DNA of 64,000 bases from Portunus trituberculatus (Eukaryota > Arthropoda > Malacostraca > Decapoda > Portunidae), in the NCBI RefSeq assembly GCF_017591435.1, contig NC_059292.1, positions 26,582,543 to 26,646,542 on the forward strand, given 5' to 3'. Made by a program: the position numbers and the translations under genes. Below, piece after piece: positions 25,196 to 37,938 of the stretch; position 1 is the first letter of the stretch; every line of letters begins with the position of its first letter. Below the pieces are notes generated by a model. The model saw only the letters and a program-made list of their open reading frames with translations, did no database searches and had not been told where the DNA came from.

Positions 25196-25410
25196 GACTG
25201 ACTGACTGACTGGGCCCTATACTGATTAGCCTGTGTAAGTCAAGCCACTTACTTCGTCTAGGAACATTTGTAGCATATACAACAATGATTTAGCGACCTT
25301 TTAGCGACTTTTCATGGTGGATCTGGTGACGTAGAATATTTTCATTTGGCAACTGCCCACCACACCACCACCATCACCTTCAGTGACCAACGTCCATTTC
25401 ATCAGTCATC

Positions 25411-26165
<755 letters not shown>

Positions 26166-26626
26166 CAGTCATCACCAGACCCGAGACTTGGGAACACAGT
26201 GATCGCCCCACTTGCCCCACCTAGTCCACCAGCTCCACCTGCTCAGTGAAAAGGTTAGTCTATTAATAATAGAGTGGAGGGCAAGAACATGATGGGACGG
26301 TAATGGGGCAGATAATTGACTAGAAAGCTGTATAATAATGCACTGAACGGGTGACGTGACGTGTGGGAGTGAGTGAGTGGATAGTGAAGGGTAGTTAATT
26401 AATGGTGCCACAGTGTTATTAGTGATGGGACGGTGATGAGACAGTGACGGGATGGACAGGCTGTACTAGTAAGATGTGTCGTGCATTAAAGGAGTCACAT
26501 GTGGACAATTAGCTGGTAGAGGGTAGTTAAGTTAGTTCATTAGGCGTATGGTAGTTATAATTCGTCGGGTGGTTATGTACTGTACGTGTTATGACATGTC
26601 CACACGGTCGAGCTTTTCTTTGCAGG

Positions 26627-26629
<3 letters not shown>

Positions 26630-26691
<62 letters not shown>
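26630..26691. repeat. (GT)n microsatellite
   Basis: About 62 bases of GT, then a short GC run (GCGCGCGC). Confidence 0.95.
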
Positions 26692-26697
<6 letters not shown>

Positions 26698-26802
26698 CCA
26701 TTACCCAGCAAAGTGTGCAGACTGCCCGCGAAAGTGTCCACACTTGACGATGGTGGTTGAAGGTTATTTGGCCGTAAGCAGAGGTCGTGAGTGAGTGACC
26801 TA

Positions 26803-27027
26803 TAGCCATATTCAGAAACACCTTGCCTTTTCACCACGACAATTTTTCAAGTCCCCTTTAGACAACTAGCTAGGTTTTCAAGACAGTTTCTCCTTATGAT
26901 CAATTAGAAATCTTGCTAGTCCATCACCAAAACCATAAAAATACCCTTAAAAACATGAGCATCTTCTATTAGAGCTTTTGGAAATAGTCGTCGTGAGAGT
27001 GTAAAGCGTTTCTGAATAGGGCTATTA
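26803..27027. mobile_element. Small MITE with about 38-bp terminal inverted repeats
   Basis: The left end TAGCCATATTCAGAAAC... and the complemented right end TAGCCCTATTCAGAAACG... match over about 38 bases with some mismatches, both running to a ...CACGAC block. The element is about 225 bases with no coding capacity. The target duplication is unclear (perhaps TA), so the superfamily is not assigned. Confidence 0.65.
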
Positions 27028-27122
27028 GTGCGGTACAATAACCATGGTGTGCAGCACGCTTTGAAATAAGGTATAAGCACTTTATAGCATTATAATTGGT
27101 GCCTGCATTAACAAGAAAGAGA

Positions 27123-27382
27123 TTTTCACTGAATGGCTAATTGACTGACTGAATGACTGATTTACTATCTCGCTGATTGACCATCTAGCTGCATGACCAT
27201 CTCGCTCACTGACTATTTGGCTGACTGACTGACTGACTGACTGACTAAAGGAATAAATGAGTGACTAACTGACTGACTTACGTATTGACTGAATAAATGA
27301 CTGGCTGACTGACCGAAAATGAGTGACTGACTGCATGACTGATTGACTGGCTGACTGACTGACTGACTGACTGACTGACTGA

Positions 27383-27439
<57 letters not shown>

Positions 27440-27655
27440 TGACTGACTGACTGACTGACTGACTGACTGACTGACTGACTGACTGACTTACTTACTTATT
27501 GACTGGCTGACTGACTGATTGACTACCTGAGTGACTGGTTGACTGACTGGCTGACTGAGTGACTGATCTACTGGCTGGCTGACTGACTGGTTGACTGATT
27601 GACTGACTGAATAACTAACTGACAGACTGACTGCTAATTGGGTGGCTGACTAACG
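27123..27655. repeat. CTGA tetranucleotide block with embedded (CTGG)n
   Basis: About 530 bases of mostly CTGA units, with a pure run of CTGG units (about 27390-27436) inside runs of CTGA. Edges degrade into GATT, TTAC and AATGA variants, as expected of an old expanding tract. Confidence 0.93.
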
Positions 27656-29160
27656 GTACAGGTCCTTGGCACAAAAAAGCACCTCGCGGTACGAGGGCGC
27701 TTAGAAGTGTACCGTAGGAGGTGTGGTGCGTGTGGCCAGACGCGTGTTGCCGTACGCGAGTGTGCACGTGTAGCGACCTGACAAGTGTGTAGAGAACCAC
27801 TGAAGACGACAGAGGCAAAGGGAATCGGATAAACTCCTGACACCACGTATATCTCACCGAGGCCTCCACCCACGCCCACGCCCGTGCTACGTTGGTCCGA
27901 AAGCGTGTAGGCCGGTAGGGGTGTGTCGTCAGGGATCCCCAGTTGACACGAAACAGTAGGCGAAGGTTGGCGATGCAATCACTGACACACTCCCATTCAT
28001 GAGGGCGAAGGTGGGCAGGTGCGGGAACTGGCAGTGGTGGTGGTGGTGGTAGTGGAGGTGGTGGTATTTATATGCTTGTGTGAAGATAGATAAATAAGCG
28101 GGTAATTTGATGGGTTGATAGATACGGAAATGGACAGTTGGATAAACAAACTGATAGATAGATATGTAGGCAGATAGGTAAGTCAATGATTTGGTATATA
28201 ATTAACAAGATAGATGTGTATGTAGATAGAAAAATGTCTATATTCCTCTACTTAGTATCCTTTCACCCTGGTTTATTGTCAGAAATACTTGTATATCAGG
28301 CGCTAGAAATAGAGAATGAGAGAAATACTATAGTCTGCCTTTTAAGCACCTTGTTTCTTGCGTCGCGGGAGTTGCCAACACTCGCTGTACGACTAGATAC
28401 AATTTAATATTTCCTGCTTTGACAAATAAAAAAAGCTGGACACGATAACGAAGAAAAAGATGTCACAATAGTAAAGTATGTTAAATACTCGCCAAGTTAA
28501 AATTACTGAACTGTACAAGAGATTTAAATGAGTTTAGATTATAATGCTATTATTCTACATAGATATTTGTTAATTCGTTCACTTTTGGTTCTAGGTAAAT
28601 GTTGGATGCCTGAGAAGAGTTTATATTGTGTAATAGTCTTTTTGAAAGAATTGTCAAGTTGAGATGGGTAGACGTTTTGGAATTCTATAAGTGAAAGTGT
28701 TTTTATACTTTTAGCATACCTAATTTATACAATTCTTTAAAACTAGGAAGGGAGGAGATATTATGATGACGTGGATATTAATTAAAGTATTTATCAATTC
28801 ATAAAACATTAGTCATATGGCTGTGGCTTCGTTTTTTCTTTCTTTTTTTATTGTTTTTTTAAATCATTTACGTAATTTAGCCGAGTTACCGCTGTTCCCA
28901 CTCCACCTGATGACGTCACAGCCAAGGTGGGGACTGCTGACGTCTCTCTCCCAGCCCTGCAGCTCGTTAATGTTTCCTTCCTAATATTTATTTATTTCTA
29001 CGAGATTTTCTTTGTTACTAGGCTCAGGTGTATAAATGAAAGCAGTAGAAGAAAGATAAAAGGAGAAATAAAGGATGAGGAGGAAGAAGAAAGAAGAAAT
29101 AGAGGAGGAAGAAGAGGAAGAGCCAAGCCACAAGATTTAGAAAAGTCTCCTTTGTAATCT
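27656..29160. other. Intergenic, nothing firmly recognised
   Basis: It contains CpG-containing sequence (27660-27960), GATA-type simple sequence (28090-28230) and AT-rich DNA. A consensus CRE octamer TGACGTCA lies at about 28912, with a half site TGACGTC shortly after. A GAAGAAGA-rich stretch is near 29080-29130. No exon could be defended. Confidence 0.45.
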
Positions 29161-29164
29161 TGTC

Positions 29165-30180
29165 GTTCTTTAAGCGTGTTTGGTAGTTTTGCAGGGTGTT
29201 TTGAGTGTGTTTTAGGTTTATAAGTGTGTTTTGAGTGCATTTTGGGTGTTTTCAGTGAGTAGTAGATGTTTTTAGGTATATTTTACGTATATAAAGTGTT
29301 GTGGAGATGTGTTTGAGTATTTGTTTGTGAATGCTGTGTTGTATGGTGTTTTGATTATTTTCAACGTTTTAGTGTGTAATAGATGTTTTCAGGTATATTG
29401 TACGTATATTGAATGTTTTGAGGTGTTTTATGATGTTTTAAGTGTCTTTTGGGATAACTCTGAGTGTTTTAAGTAGTCTGGGCGTGTGTGTGTGAGGGAT
29501 CTTTTGTATATGTGTGTTTTGTATGTAGTGTGGGGCTGGTTTTGATATATCTTGAGTGTTTCTAGTGAATGTTTAGTGTGTTAGGGATGTCACATGATGT
29601 TTTGAGTGTGTTTTGCGTTAGTTTTGAGTGTTTTAAGTGGTTTATTGGGTAGGTGTAAGTGGTGTTTGGGCGTGTGTGGGTCTTCTGAGTGTGTTATTGC
29701 ATACGTACACAAATATGTAAATACAAACATAAATACATACACCTTATATATTATCAAGAATAAGAACAAAAAAGTAAGAATGACATTAATGATAAGACCA
29801 GTAACAGCGCAGAGGTGTCGCTATTAAATTTCTTCTTCCTTTTACATTAAAACAGATAGATAGATAGTAATGAACGCATAAAGAGAAGATAAACAATTAA
29901 TACCATCAATAATTTCTTTCATTGTTCGATTTTCTTAGCCCACCTGGCAGCACCATATGATGTCCACCTGTCCTCATTTTTTTTCTCTTTCCTTCCTCTC
30001 CCTTACTCCCTGTTTGCCTTTGAGTGTGTTTTAGGTGTCATAAGTGTGTTTTCAGTGTTTTATGGATGGTTTTAGTTATGTTTTACTTATTTTGGGAATA
30101 TTGCGTGGCTATTGTGAGTATTTTGCGTGTGTATGGGAACATTTTAAGTTTTATTGTGTTTTGAGTGTATTTTGGGTATT
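29165..30180. repeat. Degenerate GTGTTTTGAGTGTTTTAAGTG-like array, in two blocks
   Basis: Blocks at about 29165-29660 and 30018-30180 are built of imperfect units of roughly 10-22 bases around GTGTTTTGAGTG or GTTTTAGGT. They are separated by unrelated sequence with an AC/AT-rich stretch. It is an old minisatellite-like region. Confidence 0.7.
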
Positions 30181-30380
30181 CGAAAACATAATCAAAGATT
30201 ACAGCAAGTCAGAATTTATGAAGAATTCCTACCTAGCTGTCCTTTTGAGAATTGGCATTTTCAAAAATGACTTACGTACCATACAAAGGTGTAGGCTACC
30301 AAAGTGTGACGTCATCAACTGTAAGACCTGCTTGCTGGAGGTCCAGTTGAAACCGCGAGATTTTGCTTCCTCCCAGAGGA

Positions 30381-30458
<78 letters not shown>
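30381..30458. repeat. (GT)n microsatellite
   Basis: About 78 bases of GT next to the 3' side of a minus-strand LINE fragment. Confidence 0.95.
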
Positions 30459-30459
<1 letters not shown>

Positions 30460-30469
30460 TTTTATGTAG

Positions 30470-31027
30470 GAGTAGGACTGGCCAAGGGCAACAAAAATAT
30501 CAAGAAAAAGGCCCATTCAATGCCAGTCTCCTTAGAGTCGATAGAAGTAGCCAAAGGATAGGAACAAATATCTTGAAACCTCCCTCTTGAATGAAGTCAA
30601 ATCGTAGGAAATTGGAAATACAGACATAGGCAGGGAGTTACTGAATTTACTAGAGAAAGGTATGAAAGACTGAGAGTACTGGTTAACTCTTGCGTTGTGG
30701 AGTTGGACAAAATAAGGGTGAGAGGAAGAAGAAAGCCTTGTGCACCAGGGTCGCAAGAGGAGAGAAGGCATACAGTTAGCAAGATCAAAAGAGCGGTTAG
30801 CATGAAAATAGTTATAAAAGATAGCAAGAGATGCAACATTCCGGCGGTGAGAAAGAGGGAATTGATGAGACGAAGATCTTTTGATTAAACCTTATCTAAT
30901 AAAATTGTGTGAGTGGAATCCAACCAAATATGCGAAGAGTACTCCATACAAGGACGGATAAGGCCTTTGTACAGAGTTAACAGCTGGAGGGACGAGAAAA
31001 ACAACGCCTCAGAACGCTTAACTTCAT
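30470..31027 (-). mobile_element. 3' fragment of the jockey-like LINE also present at 46-49 kb
   Basis: The complement matches 48.3-48.8 kb closely, for example GCTTCTATGAAGTTA, GGCCTTATCCG and TGTATGGAGTACTCTTCGCA. On the minus strand it encodes LLRPWCTRLSSSSHPY and LTSFKREVSRYL, as at 48.6-48.8 kb. It is 5'-truncated near the position of codons GASMKLGVLR of the longer copy, and is degenerate. Confidence 0.85.
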
Positions 31028-31094
31028 AGAAGCTATTATGTATGTATGTGTGTGTACGTGCGTGCGTGCGTGCGTGTGTATATTCACGGTTGTC

Positions 31095-31257
31095 TGCTGG
31101 TAAATCAGCTCAGCTCAGCTTCAGATAGAACTGAGACCACACCACACACCGGGAGAGCGAGGCCACAACCCAATTACATTCCATACCCATTTACTGCTAG
31201 GTGAACAAGAGCTAAACATTAAGAGGCTCTCTCATTTACCCCACTGCCTCCAAGACT
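31095..31257 (-). mobile_element. SINE body, second subfamily, minus strand
   Basis: It shares head and body with the SINE at 15145-15340 (ACCACACACCGGGAGAG, CTGCTAGGTGAACA, ACATTAAGAGGCT on the plus strand). It abuts a GT run at 31259. Confidence 0.7.
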
Positions 31258-31279
31258 TGTGTGTGTGTGTGTGTGTGTG

Positions 31280-31560
31280 TTTCACTGATCTGCTGCAGTC
31301 TCTGACGAGACAACCAGACGTTACCCTACGGAGCGAGCTCAGAGCTCATTATTTCCGATCTTTGGATAGGCCTGAGACCAGGCACACACAACACACCGGA
31401 CAACAAGGTCACAACTCCTCGATCTACATCCCGTACCTACTCACTGCTAGGTGAACAGGGGCTACACGTGAAAGGAGACACACCCAATTATCTCCATCCG
31501 GCCGGGGAATCGAACCCCGGTCCTCTGGCTTGTGAAGCCAGCGCTCTAATCACTGAGCTA

Positions 31561-31562
<2 letters not shown>
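31280..31562 (-). mobile_element. tRNA-derived SINE (tRNA-Val-like head), minus strand
   Basis: This is the second copy of the 6.2-kb SINE, in better condition. The minus strand has A box TAGCTCAGTGA, anticodon arm with CAC, and B box GGTTCGATTCC inside a full T stem (CCGGGGTTCGATTCCCCGG). GT runs lie on both sides (31258-31279 and 31563-31629). Confidence 0.9.

Positions 31563-31629
<67 letters not shown>
31563..31629. repeat. (GT)n microsatellite
   Basis: About 67 bases of GT, directly upstream of the SINE head on the minus strand. A (GA) run follows at 31671-31696. Confidence 0.95.
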
Positions 31630-31630
<1 letters not shown>

Positions 31631-31656
31631 TATTTCATTGAATGATTGTACTGAGT

Positions 31657-31696
<40 letters not shown>

Positions 31697-31727
31697 TGTG
31701 TTGCTTTGTCTTACGTTGTAAAGATTT

Positions 31728-32018
31728 TATTTTTTTTCTTTTGTGTCTTGGCCTAAAGCGCCTGTAGGTAGCTTAAGAGTATTGGCAGCGCTGTTAAGTT
31801 TCCACCCATTAGTAGCGCAGGAAATTTTGTTTATAGTATTACCCATATTAGGGTCCATATCACCACCCAAGCGCATCTTTGGTTTAACTACCTAGAACCT
31901 GGTTATCATGGTGACATGTAGGTAACTTTAAACCACTGGACAAATGGCAAAGTATCAAGGTGGGATTCGAACCTACGCGTGGACGTCTACCTTATCGCAC
32001 ATTGTAAAGATGGTATTG
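31728..32018 (-). mobile_element. Possible third tRNA-related SINE
   Basis: The minus strand has a perfect B box GGTTCGAATCC (complement of GGATTCGAACC at about 31961-31971). It has a tRNA-like surrounding, a unique body and an A-rich end near 31728. The A box is poor. A GT run starts right at its 5' end (32023). The family differs from the other SINEs. Confidence 0.5.
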
Positions 32019-32022
<4 letters not shown>

Positions 32023-32091
<69 letters not shown>

Positions 32092-32121
32092 GCCTTGTGT
32101 TTCATTGCACATGTGGAGATC

Positions 32122-32188
<67 letters not shown>

Positions 32189-32236
32189 GCCTTGTGTTTC
32201 ATTGCACATGTGAAGATCCAGTGTGTGTGTGTGTGT
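32023..32236. repeat. Duplicated GT run with a 33-bp spacer unit
   Basis: Two long GT runs (about 32023-32090 and 32124-32187) alternate with two copies of TTGCCTTGTGTTTCATTGCA...GATCCA (32090-32123 and 32187-32220, differing by one G/A). A third, diverged start (TTGCCTTGTATTTCATTATA) is at about 33328. The compound unit has been duplicated in tandem. Confidence 0.9.
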
Positions 32237-32329
32237 ATGCTTATTTGTGTCTTACAGGGTCCGACCTAAGCTCTCTGTGTCCTGCCTCCTTGTCCACACT
32301 TGTCATATCTCTTTCATCTGGTTGATACA

Positions 32330-33312
32330 CTCCGCATCTACATCACTATTCAGTTAGTTCCACTTGTCAATACTACGGTATGGGAAGCTGTATTTCTTCA
32401 CATCCGTTAAACAAATATCTTTTGTCAGTTTTTTTTTTATTGCATTTTCTCTTAGGTGACTGCTTGGAGCCGTTTATATCAAATCCCTATCCAGTATGTC
32501 AATTTTGTTCACTATTTTGTACATTGTTATCATGTCATCCCTTATTCTTCTCTCTTCCAATGTGATCAACTCCAACCCCTCCAATCTCTCCTCATAAGTT
32601 ATCTCCTTGAACGCTTGTTTCATCCTTGTTGCCAGCCTCTGCACCCTTTCCATCTTCACATGTTTTTTTCATACAAGGTGACCAGATGACTGCTGCATAC
32701 TCTGAGGTCTTATTACAGTGCATAGTATTTTCCTCATCATTCCTTCATCCAGATAGAGAAATGCAAGTCCTATATTCTGAAGCATATTATATGTTTTTTC
32801 AAAATATCTTATTGATATGTTTCTCCGACGACATTGTTTTGTACAACTACACCTAAGTCCTTCTCTTCACTGGCCTCTCCAATTATCTCTTCTCCAAGTT
32901 CATAAACCTTGTATGGCCTGTATTTACTTTTTCCCATTTTCATAACATGACACTTGCTTATATTAAACTCCATTTGCCACTGTTTACTCCACTCGTATAT
33001 CTTGTCCAGATCCTCCTGTGGCCTATTACAATCTTCCAAGTTTTTTACTCTCCTCATTATCTTGGTATCATCCGCAAACATGTTCATATAACTATCTATT
33101 CCTGCTGGTATAGCGTTAACATAAATAAAAACAAAACATGACAGGACCAATCACTGACCCTTGAGGAACTCGACTGGTCATCTTTCTTCACTCTGATTTC
33201 TTTCCTTCCACTACCGTTCGCATCTCTCTCCCTACCAAGTAATTCTCCATCCATTCTGCTAATTTGCCACTCACTCCTCCAGTCTTCCTTAATTTCCATA
33301 TCTCTCTCTCTA
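32330..33312 (-). mobile_element. CR1-like LINE RT fragment, minus strand, degraded
   Basis: The minus strand contains FADDTKIMRRVKNLEDCNR (motif C) and WSKQWQMEFNISKCHVMKMG, then EEKDLGVVV, and further on RVQRLATRM and ITYEERLEGLEL. This is the RT-to-C-terminus order of the element at 13.3 kb, at lower similarity. Near 33.1-33.3 kb the frame carries remnants of the segment between motifs A and B. Several frame breaks make it inactive. Confidence 0.8.
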
Positions 33313-33358
33313 TTGTGTGTGTGTGTGTTGCCTTGTATTTCATTATACGTATGTTAAT

Positions 33359-33359
<1 letters not shown>

Positions 33360-33431
<72 letters not shown>

Positions 33432-33462
33432 GTGTAGTGTGTGTGTGTGTGTGTGTGTGTGA
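33360..33462. repeat. (CT)n plus (GT)n microsatellites
   Basis: About 68 bases of CT, then a short GTATGTGTA link and about 25 bases of GT. Confidence 0.95.
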
Positions 33463-36400
33463 CGTCTTCCGTTCTACGATTTTAACTATTGAATTTGACG
33501 GAACAGCAAAAATATACAAAACTGGTCAACTGTGGAACTAAACATATGCTTTTTTTTTATTATATTTTTGGCAAAGTAGACAAGATAAATCTGGAACTTC
33601 ATTTAGAATATCTTTAACTGACATTGCAGATGTATAAAGAAGCATTCTTATCATATTAAATTTATGAAAAGAGAAAAGGTTCTATCAAAACAATGTGTTG
33701 AGATCGATCCCTGTGGCAGTTTCCTCTACAAGAAACTAAAGGACATTATTTTTGTTGACCGGTGCCAGACACTGTTAATAAGAGTACCAATAGTAGATCA
33801 GGAAGCAAAGAAAGGTTCCGATTAGTCTGCCAAAAGTTTCTTGATGAACTTTGCAAGCAAATTAAGAAAAAAATTCTCCTTCAAGGAGACTGCGTACTCG
33901 CTAAGTTGCAGCCTGATCATTGATCCCAAAGACGCAAATGTACCCTGGGAGAAGAGTTAAGTCAGTTAGTGAATTGTAATACATTTTCCATTTCTTGTCA
34001 TAGAAAGAGACTTGGATGTTCTAGATCAGTGGCAAGGTTTACTTTACCTAAAACAAAGCTTGAGATGATACGTATTTAGATGGTAGGAAGGATAGAAATA
34101 ATCATGTGAAGTTCAATGTACTTTCATAATTAATGTGTGGCGTATTAGCCTTATCCCATTCATCTACCTGTATAGAAAGGGTGTTCTTTAAACCCTAAGG
34201 TTGATATAATTAAAACGAAACAAATAAGCTCTAAGTGATGGCAATGCAGACAGACTACTTGCTAAGCAAGCCATCTTATGGCAAGAAGTACCCTGTTATG
34301 AGTGAAAACCATCCCTATTGCTTTTCAGTCATCAGTGATGTGAAAATTGCCAAGTGTCACCAACGTTACTTTGAACAAGCCAGAGTGAGCAGGCAACCCT
34401 ACTTGGGAGCCCGACTGAGGCCAGATGCCGATGAGTCACTACTTGAGATCTTCCTATAATAAATTTTCCCCGTGTAAGGTAAGATTGATACTTTCTAGTA
34501 GCATCTTTAAGGTTTGCCCATAATCCCAAGTGTTTTTTTTTTCATCTTATTTTTTTAGACCATCCTTGGCTTATCTTAATTAATAGTCTTGGCTTTTTAT
34601 GGTTTCTATCAATGGCAACACTGGTCGGACTGAGTTTCGATTCTCGAAAGAAACTCAGTGTGCGCTTACCTTCAGCTGTGATTGGATGGGGTTCTGCGAC
34701 TCCTAGAAGTAGCTTGACATCCTTTACCCAACACCACACAATGGTAAGATAACGTGTGATTCTATGTTTTATCTCTGCATATCGTAGCTAATCGCTAGGG
34801 GAGATAAAAGAAAGGCTGGGGTGGAGGAGTGGATGCTGCCCTTACCTACCTGTTGCTCTCGGCCCAGGTGATTCATCAGGCATTGTCCCTCCCTGTACTA
34901 CATGCCAGAGAATATATTACCACCTTACTCGCGAGCAGGAGGATATAGCACGAGCACGGTGATGGTTCATGTGGTATAGTGAATGGTGGTGTTGAAATGG
35001 AATAGACTCCACGACCTTATTTAGTAATGCATGCATCGAAGTCTCTTGGGGGAGTGACTATGTAAATGAAGGGTGCATTTATTCCTGTTCGTACCTGTAC
35101 AACTTTACTTTGATTTCGTGTTCCATTATGATTTGTTATTGAAAGCGGGCGGTATAGAGGCCTGATCCATGTGATAGGGAAGCTACAGAAGCCTGTTGTA
35201 TCTGAGCATTTCTTATTAGAGAAGGTGTAGGTGGGCAGTGGACCAGGGAGTGAGCAGTGAGCACGGCTCGCTGACCTAACGCAAAGGGCAAGTTGGAAGT
35301 GAAACTTTGTAATAAAGCAAAAACAGTGTCCTTTTACTGGTGCGTAATGCCACTTTTTCATTGATTTGCATTGCGTCTTGTAAAGCTTCATGCCCGTACT
35401 CCAGTACAGTATTCCAATCACCCGCATAGCTGTGGATTATCAAGGGACGCTACTTTATTGAATAGGAGGAAGTTTATTGACACAAACATCGATTTCTAAC
35501 TATTAACTGTGTGACATAGATATCAATTTGAGCATTTCTTCGTGATTTTCCATAAACAAAGCGGGCCTTTCCTGACACACTATCATTGGGGGTTTCTATT
35601 GATAAGCTTAGAAAGTGAATGTATGTACAGTGATAAGCATCCGTCAGCCTCTCCCTCCTACCAGCAGCGTTGCCAAGCTTTTATTATTCTTTCCCGTTTT
35701 ATTCGCCTTAAATGTACGCATTTAGTAGATTATTAGATTTATACTACTACACGATGATTTAACTCTTATTTTCTGATGATTGTTCCTCCCTCATCTCTAG
35801 AACAGATGACAACGCTTACCTACCATCCCTTTCCTGCCCATGCAGACACTATCGACAGGGCAGGGCAGAGCACACCACAAACCTTTCTTGCCTCCCCTGC
35901 ACCTGAAACCTGACCAAACAATCTGGATAAGCAACAATGGCATGGACAAACAGGCGTAGCTGAATAGAACATTTGTTGATAGATTTAGACACAGAAAATA
36001 TACTGTATTGATGAAAGTGTTTCACAATTTACTAATTTAACATTACATCAGTTTGGATGAAGGTAGAACTCACGGCATACTTGTTATTATGTTCTGCCAA
36101 GTTGTGACGGCATGTTCTCTTATTGTTCTGATATGTCTTTATTCCATATCATGAAATCGATTCATGAGCAATAAATGACAGAGGACGATGACTGAAAACT
36201 TGTCGGTAACTTCTGTCTACGGAGTTTAATACCAGCGTGCCTTTCTATTCCGAGGCTAGAAACACCTCACACCATCCTGCGGCAGTGAAGCCTTACCCCT
36301 GTTCGCTCAGTAAACGTCCTGCACTTGACATGGCCAAATACACCTGCTAGAATCGCCTACAGAAACCTTGTTGACCTTGATACCTGTCACACTCCTGCCA

Positions 36401-36484
36401 GACTAGCATCTGTGAGGCATTCCGAACATATAGCTCGATTCTTATCTGTCATTCTAATCTGTTTTATAGGCTGATTTCCGCATC
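33463..36484. other. Intergenic, mostly unassigned
   Basis: No exon with a recognisable domain. Open frames at 34235-34459 (+) and 34542-34739 (-) look protein-like but match nothing I know. A perfect 10-bp stem hairpin (ACTGAGTTTC at 34629-34638, GAAACTCAGT at 34650-34659) lies inside the second. Confidence 0.45.
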
Positions 36485-36492
36485 ATCTAGAG

Positions 36493-36836
36493 CAGTGTTT
36501 CCCAACCTTTTCGCAGCGATTACCCAAAAATACAATTTCACAATCATCCATTACCCAAATGAACAAATACTCGTAATATAGGAAAAAAAGTAACTGTATT
36601 TCATACTTCAAAAACAGACAAAATAGAAACTATGCAATACAATAATGCAAATCTATAATACGAAAAGAAGTAATTTTATTTCATACATAGAAAGCAGAAA
36701 AAATTAATAGAAATCTTCATTGAAATTATATGAAAATGTAAACTGATTGCCTCATCCCATGCCAAACATCCATTACCCCAAAAATATGGGGTCATTACCC
36801 CACTGGGGTAATTTACCCCTAGGTTGGGAACCACTG
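36493..36836. mobile_element. hAT-type MITE with perfect 8-bp target duplication
   Basis: ATCTAGAG flanks both ends (36485-36492 and 36837-36844). The ends are CAGTGTTTCCCAACC and, complemented, CAGTGGTTCCCAACC (one difference in 15). The internal sequence is built of ATTACCCC/ATTACCCAAA words. It is 344 bases with no transposase. Confidence 0.88.
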
Positions 36837-36844
36837 ATCTAGAG

Positions 36845-37199
36845 ATATATTTGTGCACCAAGTGTTGCATTCATTTGCGTAGGAGAGTAATTGTGTATTA
36901 TATTGAGTCTAAGCAAAAGAGGTAAAAGAAAAGAAAAGACAGTTTTTAGATCGGAATTTACGATTTATGCACACAATTTTATTAAGCTCGACTTGATATT
37001 GTGAAATGCTCAGCTGGAAACAAATTTCGCAAGCAAGTTACCCAACATTACTCGAAGTATTGAACTGTAGCTACGTAAATATAGTACTTACTTTGTACGA
37101 TACTGTCGACCATGACATAGTGGGATAAAGAAAACTTGACGAATCAACGTGTAGGTTAGATCCGCCTTATAATACCAGGAAAACAGACCGAAACCCAAA

Positions 37200-37237
<38 letters not shown>

Positions 37238-37511
37238 CATTTGATAAGTCATGAATGTCGTCGGGTGTCACTCGTCAGACACTTTGTAGAAGCGGATGAG
37301 GCTGTTACCATATATCTTTAACTGACCGTTGACACTGCTACTGAGTAAGGAACTTTATTTTCCTTTCCTCTTAATGCATGGCAGCAGTTTATTTCCTTGT
37401 GCCGATGTACCCCTCTATATTGAGATGGTGTGAAATGGGATTGATTTTGAACACATTTGTTTAATAATTAATATGCTTATAACGTGCTTACTGTTTTCAA
37501 GAGGGATATAC

Positions 37512-37513
<2 letters not shown>
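36845..37513. other. Intergenic, nothing recognised apart from a CT run
   Basis: A short (CT)n lies at about 37201-37234. No coding or structural signal was found. Confidence 0.5.

Positions 37514-37934
<421 letters not shown>

Positions 37935-37938
<4 letters not shown>

Noticed and set aside
27123..27655. CRISPR-like or satellite array
   Set aside because: Units are four bases with no spacers. It is a simple-sequence tract in a eukaryotic genome.
28911..28919. Consensus CRE octamer TGACGTCA (also near 30307 and 53997)
   Set aside because: About one such octamer is expected by chance in 64 kb. None lies by an identified promoter, and one is inside a transposon.
34235..34739. Two protein-like short open frames
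   Set aside because: Neither has a recognisable motif, a credible start context or splice partners. They may be repeat fragments but are too weak to call.
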